Assembly: GCF_000165425.1 (NCBI RefSeq)
Contig: NW_001799522.1
Span: 310,001 to 374,000, forward strand
DNA length: 64,000 bases
Source of the DNA: Paramecium tetraurelia
Lineage: Eukaryota; Ciliophora; Oligohymenophorea; Peniculida; Parameciidae
Direction: 5' to 3'
Both the position numbers and the translations under genes were made by a program. The stretch's first letter is position 1. Each line of letters opens with the position of its first letter. This document shows, one piece after another, positions 10,043 through 21,537 of the stretch. The notes below the pieces were generated by a model that had not been told where the DNA came from, ran no database searches, and saw only the letters and a program-made list of their open reading frames with translations.

Positions 10043-12055
10043 ATGTTAGATTTTTCAGATGACTCCTACTCTTTTTAAATTTAACCTGTTAATTAAAGAA
10101 AGAAGAATATTAAACTATTAGTTAAATTGATGAAACATCACAAAATTGCTAAATTGAATCAATCTATTACACTTGATAGGAATTTAGATTAACTCTATGA
10201 GAATTATAAGAACATTAATACATAGGCTGAAGAAATAGTGGAAGTTCAATAAATTCTGAGTGCTGTTTATAATAAGGGACACATAAGTAGGTAAATACCA
10301 AGAGAGAGGAAATTTAAATTTAGTCAGAAACTAAACCCAGAGAGATTGAGATAGGACGAAAGTGTTGAAGAAAGCGAAGATGACGAAGTGGAAGTAAACA
10401 AAAAAATAAAAAATGAAATTAAACAGAAATTACTATACTTAATAATAAATAAAGTACCTTTGCCTTTTATTTTAAATTTTATTGAATTCCAAAAGAAAAG
10501 AGAGTAATTGGTCAAACTCAAAATAAGATGTGAAGATTCCTTGTTAGATTCACTCAATTTTACATTGATCAAAGACCATAGGAACGAGGAAGAATTGAAT
10601 TAAAACCTGAAATGCATAGAAATTATTAAAATGAAAGAACTCTTAATGATGAGTCTTGAGCAATTAGAAAAGAGCAAGGAGAGTATATTGACTGAATTAA
10701 ATGAAATGTTTCTTGATTTAAAATCATGTAAAACTTAATTGATGAAAAAACTTGAATTCTTCTAATAATATGACGATAGTTTGGATCCTTAAATTAATAA
10801 GCTACTAGGAATTATTAGGAATCTTATTAATTTCTGTAAATCTAAGTCATCATTGAATGGTTAATTTGATAAATCAGTCCTGATGCCTAGGAAAAACGGG
10901 TTGAGATGGCTACAAAAGATAATTATGTTAAATTGTTGGGTTTCTTAGATATCATTTCCAGAGATCTTGATCTACATATAGATGAAAGGAGATTTAGACA
11001 AAAACAAATCCAATCCAAAAAGACAATGTGTTATTCAATTATCTAAAAAACTAGATTTCCTTAGAAAGATATATAATATCCCTGAAGTCAGAAAGAAATG
11101 TTGGGATCAGAAGGTAGTGCTAATGGATCAAAGTAAACGAACTCCAAGTTATATTCTCTAAGAATACAATCTGCATTTACATCAATTACACAAAAACCTA
11201 TTTTATGACAAATTGTACTTGGACAATATGCAAGATTACGTTTTGGAATCACAATTAAGAATGTTGGTTTAGAGGTTTTAACAACAGAAGTATCAGATTT
11301 TTGAAGCATATCAAGATTTGAGATGCCAAATTAATATGATCCCAATCAATATTTTATATAAGGATTATTTGGAATGGTATAAATACGACATTGAGTAGCT
11401 ATCAAGATTAGATTATATCAAACACGCGAAAGATGTGATTGTGGTTTGTCTGATTAAACATTTAGGAATGCTGTTGAGAAAGGAGAACATTTTTAAATCT
11501 GAATCAGAAATTATTAGATTCAATTTTGATTATAGGTTCTCCTATTCAATTTATTATAAAGAGAAAGACAAAGGAGATATGTATTAATGCAACAAATACT
11601 TCTATATTAAAATACTGCTTTGCGACTTTATAGCCATGGATTAACCATTCCCATACTTATTTCGATACTTAACCCTAAGACTTGAAAAGTTGGAATCTAA
11701 TAATTCCGAAGAGATTTTGGCTCAATTATTGAGTGAGAAAAACGTGAGGAACTACCTAATGACGAAGTATAATTTAAAAATTGGACTAGAACAAACAGGC
11801 AATCGAATAATCATTACCACTATTCCACTTTCATTTGATGACATCACAAGAGAATTATATTATATCCCATGGGAATACGTAGTAACCTCCTCTTTATCAA
11901 TTATCTACAGATACAGGAATTACTTAAGGAATGAAATTTTTTAGATGATTTCAAGCAGAGAATATTAAGATTATAAGTCAAATTTGAAAGCAGACTCGAG
12001 ACTTTATTTATAATAATCAGAGATCATAACCAAACTGGAAAATATATAAAAATGA
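10043..12055 (+). CDS. Unrecognised 670-residue protein, intronless
   Basis: A single uninterrupted frame of 671 codons ending in TGA, with dozens of TAA/TAG codons read as Gln. No domain was recognised. The first ~120 residues are charged and include an acidic run (ESVEESEDDEVEVNKK) ; residues ~130-260 look like coiled coil (repeated Leu/Lys/Glu); the remainder is helical with aromatic-rich patches and ends in a Lys/Gln-rich tail. No signal peptide or clear membrane segment. A gene this long without an intron is less common here than its intron-bearing neighbours. Function unknown. Confidence 0.75.
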
Positions 12056-12247
12056 TATGTAAAAATGAATAAACTGTTATTAAGTATATTTCAAAACTAA
12101 ATTTTTGCTATTTTTAAAACTATATATAGACATCATTAATATATTTGTATTTTAAATCTATAAATTTCATCTCCGTATTTACATATCAAAATGGTCTGTT
12201 TTCTATTGTGTTGTTTATTTAAATAGTTCATTTCAATCACTTTACAA

Positions 12248-12636
12248 TCAGATACGAAAGGTATTATAACCATCTAGACCAATAGATGCAATCATTGAGT
12301 GATATTGATATACTCGGTTTAGATATTTTTTCAATATTGGCTGTAAAATTAATCTAACTATTTGGAATCATTCAATATATAGTTAGGATAATATACGAAG
12401 ATTAAATTCCAATTAAAATGTTTTAAGAGTTTGTATAAGCAATATTGGATTGAACTACTAATTATTCTTTTATTTAGAGATCCCTGTCAGAATCATAATC
12501 GAATAATTCTACAATGTATTTAGATTAATTTAAAGCATAGAACTTTACATTTATTTCACAACTGGATTGATTATATTAAGGTTCTTGTAATTATTTTTAT
12601 GTATTAAATTAACACCTTAGAAATGAGATAAATCAT
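12248..12636 (-). CDS. Possible small gene (~105 aa)
   Basis: With two introns (32 and 39 nt, both GT...AG, the second unusually long) the minus strand reads MIYLISKNLNIINPVVKQ and so on, ending in a tidy C-terminus HSMIASIGLDGYNTFRI before TGA. Other frames on both strands are also open because TGA is rare here, so this model is tentative. The C-terminal segment is the most convincing coding part. No family recognised. Confidence 0.35.
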
Positions 12637-12760
12637 ATCATCATCTCTCAGGATGTATTTTAATCAAAAAGATCATTTAGTATTATTATTGGTAATTTCT
12701 CAATGAATCGACAAATATATAATATAATTATCAAATAATACTTAGCAGATTTAATATCAA

Positions 12761-13452
12761 ATGGATTACAATATGAAATTTGTAGAATTATTGAAGAAAC
12801 ATGAGAATCATCAGATGATACTTAAGGTGACATTGGATGTGATGCTTTAAGAGAAAAATTACAAAAGTCAACTTGTCAAATATAGAGATGAATTGAGAAG
12901 AGAAGATAAAATATTAGTAACCAAATGCACCAAAGCGTTAAAAGAATTGGCTATGAGATCATAGCAAGATTAAGTTAAAGCATTAGAGAAAATTAGCAAA
13001 ATCGACCAATAGATTATGCTTTATCTAAAGGATTAAGTATTACCTATCATTCACTTTGATAGAAAGTTAAACAATTACACTTTCATAAAGTACTACACTG
13101 ATCCAGGTATGATATTCATGTGTTAATAAAGAAAACTCAATCAATCCATAAGAAACCATCATTGAGACACAATACAAAGAAAATACAAATCTGGAATCTT
13201 TCGAGGCTGATTTCTCCAAGTTGGAGTGGAAGTTGGAAATTACTTTATCCAGCATCAAGATGAGAAAAGTAATCATTAATTTTGAGTCATGATTAGGTAA
13301 TTCGACCATTGATTCTTTTAATATTCCATACAAAAAAAGGAGTCAAGAAAACCATGTACTTAGATTACAATCAATTCTAAGAGTTCAGAAAGAATGTTGC
13401 CTTATGCTTAAGACAAATCCATATTATTGAGAGTATTTAAAGTAATTTTTGA
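12761..13452 (+). CDS. Probable COMM-domain protein
   Basis: About 212 residues in three exons (introns 13107-13131, 25 nt, and 13269-13296, 28 nt). The first ~115 residues are helical and charged. The last ~75 match the layout of a COMM domain: DFSKLEWKLEITLSS, then a beta-rich PLILLIFHTKKGVKKTMYLD and a final helix FQEFRKNVALCLRQI. COMMD proteins form the Commander complex, which works with CCC/retriever in endosomal recycling. The assignment rests on pattern and length only; a structure-based search would be needed to be sure. It is followed after only 23 bp by the RPN13 gene on the same strand. Confidence 0.5.
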
Positions 13453-13475
13453 ATTGATTATTTTAATTATAATTA

Positions 13476-14345
13476 ATGTTTCTGGAGGTAAAATTTCCTT
13501 GCGGAAGGTATGATTTCAATCAAGATACCAAGAAAGTAGTTATTGTGAAAGCAAAAGGATTGCTCAATTTGTATTTGAATGAAGAGAATGAATTGTGGTT
13601 GAAGTGGTATAATGTGGATCTAGATAATAAATTAGAAATTGTATTGAAATAATTTAAAGTAAATTAGGAAAGAGTCTTGATTAAAGGCTGCACTTTTTTC
13701 GAAAAAGTTAAAGGCTAGAACAGAGTGTACCTCCTTAGATTTACAGACGATGACTATAAATACTTCTTTTGGATGCAAGTAATCATGAGCATATACTTAG
13801 TCTGACGATCCAAGTTTGGATGAAAATTATTGTAAGCAATTTAACAATGTTATCAATGCTTAAGTGTTGGATGATCCTATGGAAATTGAACAACAGCCTC
13901 CAGTTTAAACTATAACATAATAATAATCTCATCCATAACCTCCACAATAAATGGACCTATAATAATAATAACTTTTGCAATTACTTCAATAGTAACTAAC
14001 ATCCAGAATTGGTCCAGGACTATCATTAACTGATCTTCTTACAACTGAATTTTTGACTCAAATTGCCAAGGACCAAGAATACTTTGAGGCTTTAAAAGAG
14101 TAAGAAATATTGTTTATTCGAGACACTTACCTCCTGATTAATAGAACTTAGAATAATTTAGAGAAAATCTACTGAGTCCTCAATTTAAATAGGCATTGGA
14201 TCAATTGACTCATGCTTTAAAGGGAAGGGAGAGGAGTTCTGTCATTTAGCAGTTAGACTTGGATTACAGAATATTGGAGTAGGAATTCGATGGAGTTATA
14301 GCTTTTGTGAAGGCAATTATAAGAAAGGCTTAAAATAAAAATTGA
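13476..14345 (+). CDS. ADRM1: RPN13/ADRM1, proteasomal ubiquitin receptor
   Basis: RPN13 sits on the 19S proteasome lid/base, binds ubiquitin through its Pru domain and recruits the deubiquitinase UCH37 through a C-terminal DEUBAD domain. The ~274-residue product starts MFLEVKFPCGRY; residues ~1-105 are the Pru domain, with KGLLNLYLNEENELWLKWYN and the signature YKYFFWMQ. A Gln/Pro-rich linker follows. The C-terminal part carries the DEUBAD-like LLSPQFKQALDQLTHALKG and DGVIAFVKAI. Introns at 13779-13800 (22 nt) and 14100-14122 (23 nt) keep the frame. Both domains are present, so it is a full-length homolog although shorter than the human protein. Confidence 0.9.
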
Positions 14346-14386
14346 TATTATACAAATTTATAATGGATTCAAAATTCTTATGTTAA

Positions 14387-14966
14387 TCAATATAGATGTT
14401 TTGCTAGTTGCTATTAAAATTGATGGTTTGTTTAGGATATTTATTCAATTAGAATCCTATCTAATTAGGCTAACTCTAACTGTTTTTCCTTAATTTTAGA
14501 TTCAATTAATTCTAATTCTTCAACTTCCTAAAACTCAAAATTGTGGGCGTACTTTTGATAGTTTGTGCAATTTCTCATCGTAAATGGCCTCTTTAAGGGC
14601 TGACTCATTTGATTGTCTTATGATTTCATATAAAGGCAATCCCAAGACGCAGATATAAATGAATACATCTGAGAATAGATCAGTGCCTATTTCAATATTA
14701 ATTGATCAACAACCTTTCATAAATGCAGTTTCATCTGTTAAGGGTTTAATGAAAAATTGCTAATTTGATTGACCAATAGAGACTCTTTCCAAATATACAT
14801 CTAATGCATTGTATCTATTTCCTAAAAATATAAAGCCATTTCTGACTATCCTCCTTCCAAAAGATCTGTTATTGCTATTATTCAGAGCGTATCTCTTGAT
14901 AAAATTGGCAACTGGTTTAGAGAATGTACGTATAAAAAGTGATGCTAATTTTTTAAATGGAATCAT
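14387..14966 (-). CDS. OPA3: OPA3-like mitochondrial protein
   Basis: About 175 residues, two introns (27 and 25 nt). The N-terminus MIPFKKLASLFIRTFSKPVA matches the OPA3 start (short basic/hydrophobic leader ending in (S)KP(I/V)AN), followed by IKRYALNNSN and a region with KPLTDETAFMKG that aligns with the KPLNE.AA block. A hydrophobic helix (FIYICVLGLPLYEII) and a C-terminal coiled coil (EVEELELIESKIKEKQLEL) follow, as in the family. OPA3 is a mitochondrial outer/inner membrane-associated protein affecting morphology and metabolism. The start codon lies only 8 bp from the start of the divergent kinase gene. Confidence 0.8.
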
Positions 14967-14974
14967 AATAATTA
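14967..14974. promoter_or_regulatory. 8-bp divergent gap between start codons
   Basis: Only eight A/T bases separate the ATG of the OPA3-like gene (minus) from the ATG of the CDK20-like gene (plus). Both starts are supported by family N-termini, so each promoter or 5' leader must lie inside the other gene or be extremely short. Confidence 0.6.
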
Positions 14975-15914
14975 ATGTCTGATTTATATAAAATTAATAA
15001 AAAAATATCACAGGGTGCTTTTGGAACTGTTTATGAGGGCATCAACGTGAAAACTGGAGAAATAGTAGCCATTAAGCAATTGTTTTGTAATAAGAAAGTA
15101 CTGAGAGAAGTTCATTTGCATGAAAAGATGAATCATAAAAATGTTATCAAAGTATATTAGTACCAAGTTCTCGATCAATAATGTTCCATCTATATGGAAT
15201 ATTGCTAATATGATTTACACTAATTCATACAAAGCACTCTCTACCCTCTGGATGCTGAAGTAATCAGGAATATAGCATATCAAATTCTATGTGGGATAGA
15301 ACACATCCATTCACGCTAGGTAGTTCATCGAGATCTCAAACCATCCAATATTATGTTGCATGAGGGAATCATCAAGATCGGAGATTTTGGCTCAGCAGAA
15401 CATTTGAGTAAATTGGATCAAAATGGCCAATATTCTACAGAAGGCTTCTCCAAATGGTATATGGCACCAGAAATGTTATTTGGCAAAAGAGATTATGGAA
15501 CTGAAGTAGACATTTGGTCATTTGGGTGTATTTATGCTGAACTCCTCACTGGATTACCGTTATTCACTGGCAAAGGAGAAATTGATTAAATCATTCACAT
15601 TGGTAATGTCTTAGGATCACCCACTGAAGACAACTGGCCCAAAGTTAAGGAATTGCCAGATCAAGGAAAGATTAAGTATTAAATAAACTAATTTCAGCTT
15701 TCAACATGTCAGACCCAAATCCTTCTTTGAATATTTTGATTTGGCTGATGATGATCAAATTAACTTTCTCCAAGCAACCTTAAAGTATCAGGATCGACCT
15801 ACTGCTTCTGAATTATTGAAACACAAATATTTTAATAAGATAAATGAAAACTTCAAAATCAATGCTGAATGTCTTCCTAAAGAATAATATAATCCTTATT
15901 ATAAATATATTTGA
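14975..15914 (+). CDS. CDK20: CDK20/CCRK-like cyclin-dependent kinase
   Basis: A 305-residue kinase of the CDK fold with one 22-nt intron (15676-15697). Visible landmarks: glycine loop ISQGAFGTVYEG, beta3 AIKQLF, catalytic loop VVHRDLKPSNIM, DFG in GDFGSAEHL, activation segment ending WYMAPEML, then DYGTEVDIWSFGCIYAELL, GLPLFTGKGEIDQI, and LGSPTEDNWPKVKELPD. The GK.EIDQ plus WP.VKELPD blocks are characteristic of CDK20/CCRK rather than cell-cycle CDKs, and no PSTAIRE helix is seen. In other organisms this kinase controls flagellar length upstream of ICK/MAK kinases. All catalytic residues are present. Divergent, almost touching, from the OPA3-like gene. Confidence 0.82.
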
Positions 15915-16105
15915 AATATTAATTTAATCAATAATGCAATTATATTTCACTAATACGATGAAAATAAATACATTGTAATTAATAAGATTCATAAAACCTT
16001 TATTACAAATTTCTATAATTTACATTTATATATTTCATTAAATATTAATTTGAAACATTATAATAAGTTAAAATAAGATATAAATTGATATATATATTAA
16101 ATAAA

Positions 16106-19100
16106 TCAAACTTCTTCACTTCTTTGAGAGGTCTAAATAGATTATAATTAAAATACCTGAAATTGTTAATCGGATCTTTCGGTTCCTTTTTAACTCTCTT
16201 CTTCTGGAATTAATGGAGTATTAAGTTACACTTGAGATGTCTTAATTATTGTAGTGGCAGTTAAAAATTTGGTTGCGGTGTTTTCACCAGAAGAGTATGA
16301 CTTTTTGATTTCAGCATCATTAAATTTTTCTAGTAATTCTTAATTCTTTTTATTCAATTGTTCTTATGTTTTCTCATATTATTTTTTGGCAGAAGCTAAT
16401 TAGATCTATAAATCCTCATTCTCTCTCTTCAAAGCATTTATATAATCAATTTTCGAACTCAAAGAAGCTTACACTTCTTGTAAATCGTGAGATACTTTTG
16501 CATTATCTCTAGTTAATGAATCAATCTTCCTATTTAACTCATCTTATTCGCTTCTTCTTTTTTTCATTAAATTATCAGTCTATTAAAGTTCTTAATCTTT
16601 AAGTTCGATATCTTGATTCAATTTATCTATTTATCTTTCTAATTGTTTTTTCTCTGTGCCAAATTTAATTTGTTTTTATTCTAACAAATGTAATTCTTCT
16701 GTTTGCTCATTATACTTTCTTTATAAGGAAGTATACTCTTCATTAGAAATATAATCCTAATTAAGTTAATTTTTAAGTTATTCAATTTCTTTTGATTTTT
16801 CGTCCAATAAATCTTCAAGTTCTCTTCTCTCTTTAAGAAGCTGATTCTACCTTAATTAAAGAGCTTCTAGTTCTATTTCTAAAACTCTAATTTTATCTTA
16901 AGCAGCATTCTAAAATTAAAACTTAATTACATACCAACTCTGCTTGATATTTCAAATCTGATTCTTTTCTCTCATATTCTGTTCTCTAATAATATTCCAA
17001 TTTCAAATTAGTCTCCTCAATATATTGATTAAATTATTCTCTTAAATCCTCACACTTTTGAGCTTGCTCTTCCACTTCTTTTTCTTTATTTTAGCCTTTC
17101 TCTTATAAACTCTACACTTGTTCTTACAATGTCTCTCTTATGCTTTAATATTCACTTTGTCTTTGTTGAGTGGTATCCATAAGTTATTTTAAGTTGGTTA
17201 TTTCCTGGACATATTGATGTTCCCTTCTTCTAAATTCATCCTAACTTTATTGTGTAATTAACTCTTATTATCGAACTCTATTGTTTGTAGTATCCAACTC
17301 ACTTTGATACTATTACAATTCATATTCTCTTTAATTCATTTGTTATTTTAATTGTTATATCTTATTTTCTAACCCAAGTTCTTTCTTAACAAATTAAGCC
17401 CTATCACTTTCATTTTGTTATTTTTGATCCTCAATTTCCTAACTAAGTTATTAATTTTACTCCCTTAATTCTTATATTATGGAATCAAATTACTCAAATT
17501 TCTATTTTTATACAGTCAACTGAGAGTTGATGTTATTTCTTTCATTTTAAAGTTATTGCAATTAAAATTCTTTTTATTATAACTTCTATTCTAATTCCTG
17601 CCTTCCTTATTCATTCTTAAACTCTTATTGTATCTATTAAGTCTCCAAATCATTTAATTTTTATTTCAACTATTTAATTTATTATTCTAAGAGACTCTTT
17701 TCATTTCCTAATTTTATTTGTGATAAGTTTTATTCTCTTTAAAGATTATCTATTTCACTTTGATATTATTGTATTTCCTAATCCTTAAGTTTTTCTACAT
17801 TGTCTAATTTTAATGTCAATCCATCAATTTCTCCTTACTTTTAAGATAAATTAAGTTTTTATTGATGTATGATTTCATCCTTTTATTTGATAGTTTATTC
17901 TTATTATTGAAGATCATTTTTTAAATCATTGATCTAATCCTATAATTATCGAATTTCATATTATTATTTAGCCTTTGAGTTCTTGAGATCATTTTCATAT
18001 TCTAACTTAACTTACTTTTGAATTTCTTGAGATTAAGATTTCACCAATTCAATTTCAGTTTTAAAATCATTGATTATTTAATTTAATCTCTAAATCTCAT
18101 TCTATTAATTTTAGCTTTTCTACTAAGTATCTAATTACAATTATCTCAATTTTGAGAATTCATTTTAATATTCCTGCAATTCACTATCCTTGATTCTCTT
18201 ATAATGTTCATGGTCCTGAACGAAAATTCTCAATTCGGATTCTATCGCCTATTACTTCTGTTATAACTATCGATTCTCTTCATGCTTTTAGTTAATCTTT
18301 CCTTCAAAATCTATCAATCTCTAAGTTAAAGTTCTTATTTGGGACTCATAATTCAATCTTTCGGCCTAAAATTTCATAGTGACTTCCTTAACTTCCCTCT
18401 CAACTTAAGATTTCCTCATATACTCATAATGAGATTTCAATTCGTTAAGTGTTGTTTAATGATTTTTATCTTGTAGCATTAATCTATCTCTTTGAGAGTC
18501 TGACTCTCTCAATAGTTCTTGTTATTAGGCTTTAATTTCTTCTAAAAGCCTTTATAATCGAGCATTTTCTTCAGATAATTTATCTTTTTCTATTTTGAAA
18601 TCATTAAACGTAATATTCTAATAATTTAATTCATTCATTTATTATTCGAATTAACTTAGTAATCGATTATATTTCTATTGTTCCTATTGTAGTAAATCAT
18701 TCAATCTAGCAATATTGTTACCATGTTGCACTTAAATTTCTTTGATTTGGATTTCGTAATTAATGCGAATAGAACTATCAGTCGCAAGCTTTAATTCCTC
18801 TTAATCTCTTGCATTCTTGGCTTAAAGCTCTTTAATGTATTGTCTTAAATTATCAATTTCAATAGATTTGGAATCATTTGACTATTTTAACATTCCCATA
18901 TCTTTTTGTTGTTGAAACATCTGTTGAATATAATTATAATCATACTTTGGATTCTAATTCGAAATACTTTTGTTCCAATCTTAATAATTCCTAAGTCTAT
19001 GCATTGATTTCCTCATTCTTGTTCTAGATTAACAATTTATGCTATTAGATATTCATTATTTCTGTATTCAGCTTTTATTCTAAACACTTAGTTTGTAACT

Positions 19101-19584
19101 CAAAATCAATAATTATTTAGTTGTATTTTTATTGATCTGAAAACAATTGACTTTATAATGATCCATTCTCCTGACTTAACTTCATTAATCGAACTTCGTA
19201 TGAATCTATCAATTTATGGTTCTCAGACTTTTAGAATTGAGGAGAAATATCTCTTTGGTAAGTTGACTTTATGATGGGAGAATACGATGTTTCAGCTAAT
19301 ATTGATGATCATATAGAAATATACCTCTTTCATATTTTTGAGATATGCCTGATTTTGCTACATCATAGGAACTCTTAATCCGAGATCTATTTTCACTTTA
19401 AATGATATTGATTATATATTTACGAAGGAATCGGACTATCTTTTGGACAGAGCTATCTTGCCTATTCATCATTTTTAATGTGATGGGCAGGTTGATTGTT
19501 AGGTACATTTGAATTATCAATCTCCTACTTGTAACGAGATTACTACAAAGGAGCCTAATTAGAAATCGACCATCTATTATTCAT
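16106..19584 (-). CDS. Long coiled-coil protein
   Basis: About 1,090 residues with several 24-29 nt introns. The first ~120 residues are disordered, Ser/Gln/Arg-rich (MNNRWSISNQAPLQQ; SPIIKSTYQRDISPQF). From there to near the C-terminus the product is almost pure heptad coiled coil rich in Glu, Gln, Lys, Leu and Asn, with no Gly-rich or catalytic block. The short tail (SGENTATKFLTATTIIK) is non-coiled and Thr/Ser-rich. This layout suits a structural protein of centrosome/basal body, cytoskeleton or Golgi, but no specific family could be assigned. Start chosen as the first ATG upstream of the disordered head with an open frame; 5' splice junctions are predicted. Confidence 0.75.
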
Positions 19585-19898
19585 TTAACAGAAATATGAT
19601 TGAAATTTGTTGTTAAATTATTAATTTTCTGTCTGCTTCTGAAATCAAAAACAAAAAACAATATTAATTACTCATCAGAAATATACCTTCTTTATACTAT
19701 TTGGAATCAATAATTGATATATCGCTCTAAACACAAAATTTTGAATTACAAAATTATTACTTATTATATTCTTCATTATTTATTACATTCATACTAATAG
19801 TTATAACTTAAGCATAAATTAAAATATAAATAAAATAATGGAGTATGATCTATTTGATCTTCTAAAATGATATATTTTTATTAGTTTAATTATATTTA

Positions 19899-21452
19899 TC
19901 ATTTTTTTTTAATAATTGATTTAACTCTATTTTTAACAGTAGCTATTAATTATTTATTTTCTGTTTATAGCCTATACAATTCCGAATTATTTTGATATTA
20001 TTTTCTCTTATTATTATTGTAATGATCATCCAATTTGATTTTCTATTATTGGCACGGATATATCTTCTCAAAATTTTATAACAGAACTTTAGTAATATCT
20101 GATTTGGTGGATTATGAATTAGTATGGTGAAAAACTCTTTATTTCTAAGGAGACTTTTTTGGTTATGTTTTTACTTTGTTACTTATATTATTTGAATAAA
20201 CTTGAATCAGCTATTAATTCTTTTTTGAAGGAGAGCCTTCATTTTGAAAAGTGAATTAACTTGATGGATGTATTGGAATGTGTTTTACATAATTAATTAA
20301 TTTATCTTAACTTTATCGATCTTATCCATTTAAGTTAATTTAACCTAGACGTATCTATTCAGTATTTAATTATTCAGATGAAATACTTCTAGTGCTAGTA
20401 ATAAAATGAGTGTTGCTTCGTTTTCCTTGAGCATTAATATAGTAGTTTTAATCTATTTCATTTTTATTTTTGAAAATATTTTGAATTTTAACTTTATTTT
20501 ATTGAGATAATGTTAAGATTTTCTATTTCATTATCGATTTAAATTCGCATTCTTCTTGACTATTGTTAATGTGTTGTTGAGAGGAGGACTTTTGAGTTGG
20601 GTTAATTCTTTCTGGAGATTAATTTTAAGAATTTCGAATATTTGATACAGTTTTTCCTTTTAATAGGTGAAAGGGTAAATTTAACTTAATCTTTTCCCTA
20701 GAATGATTTTAAACAAGTTTTTTGAGTAATTTAAGATTTTATGGAGCATAATTCTTATTTATTTAGGGAACCCTTAATTCATATTACTGCATTGTCAACC
20801 ACGTTTCATCAATATTCTATTGAAAATAATCTACTTAATACTTACAATCTAAACATCATTGTTTTAAATTTTGAAAAACTCATTTAAAATAGACTTAGTG
20901 GACTGCTCAGTAAACTTTGTTATACTATTTAAAACTTAAATGTCCTAATTCAACTTTTCATATTCTAATGTTTTTATGCGAATATTTAGTACATGTACTT
21001 TAACTAGATTCCTCATAAGGAATTCCAAGCATTTTCTTAATTCTTCTATATTCGAATCTTCTATTGAATAATTATTAACAATTTTATATACTTTTTCTTC
21101 TCGAAGAATGAGATAGCTATTTCGGCTAAGACTCCAAAGAAGATTCGAGGCAGGTTATAATGATATCTATAGTAATCCAGTAAGGATTATAATTTTTAGG
21201 GTTGTTGACCTCTTGGATAGAATCTTGATTCAATAAAATGAACCTATACCTTTTCAGATATTCATCATCATCTTGTAAATGCAAATGATCTTTAAAATCA
21301 ATTACCCACTTGGCTGGTGTTTTAGCAAAAAAGTCTTCAAAATTTTTGGACTTTTTTGATGAATATTTAGTGTACAATGCCTGCTCATTGTTTAATTATT
21401 GATACACTATTGATTAATTATGGATAAACATGTTTGACATTTGAAGTTCCAT
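19899..21452 (-). CDS. Unrecognised ~497-residue protein
   Basis: Three exons joined by 31- and 29-nt introns give a continuous frame of 498 codons from MELQMSNMFIHNQS to a TGA after a Lys run. The first ~170 residues look folded (FEDFFAKTPAKWVIDF, DDEYLKRYRFILLN, NLVKVHVLNIRIKTLE); the remaining ~300 are Gln/Asn/Lys/Ser-rich and disordered, typical of ciliate C-terminal tails. No motif recognised. The gene begins 85 bp downstream of the KATNIP stop on the same strand. Confidence 0.65.
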
Positions 21453-21537
21453 TAGTATTTAAACAAAATTGACACTGCGTCTAATTCATAACTGATTATA
21501 ATAAATTTTGTATAAAATATATTAAAATCAATTACTT

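Noticed and set aside
12190-12715. Plus-strand frame starting MVCFLLCCLFKQF
   Set aside because: It needs a 39-nt intron around a TGA and gives an unusually Ile/Leu/Phe/Tyr-rich product; the minus-strand model has a better C-terminus.
14760-14966. Full-length 68-residue protein
   Set aside because: Under the ciliate code it is just the first exon of the OPA3-like gene; the apparent stop is a Gln codon.
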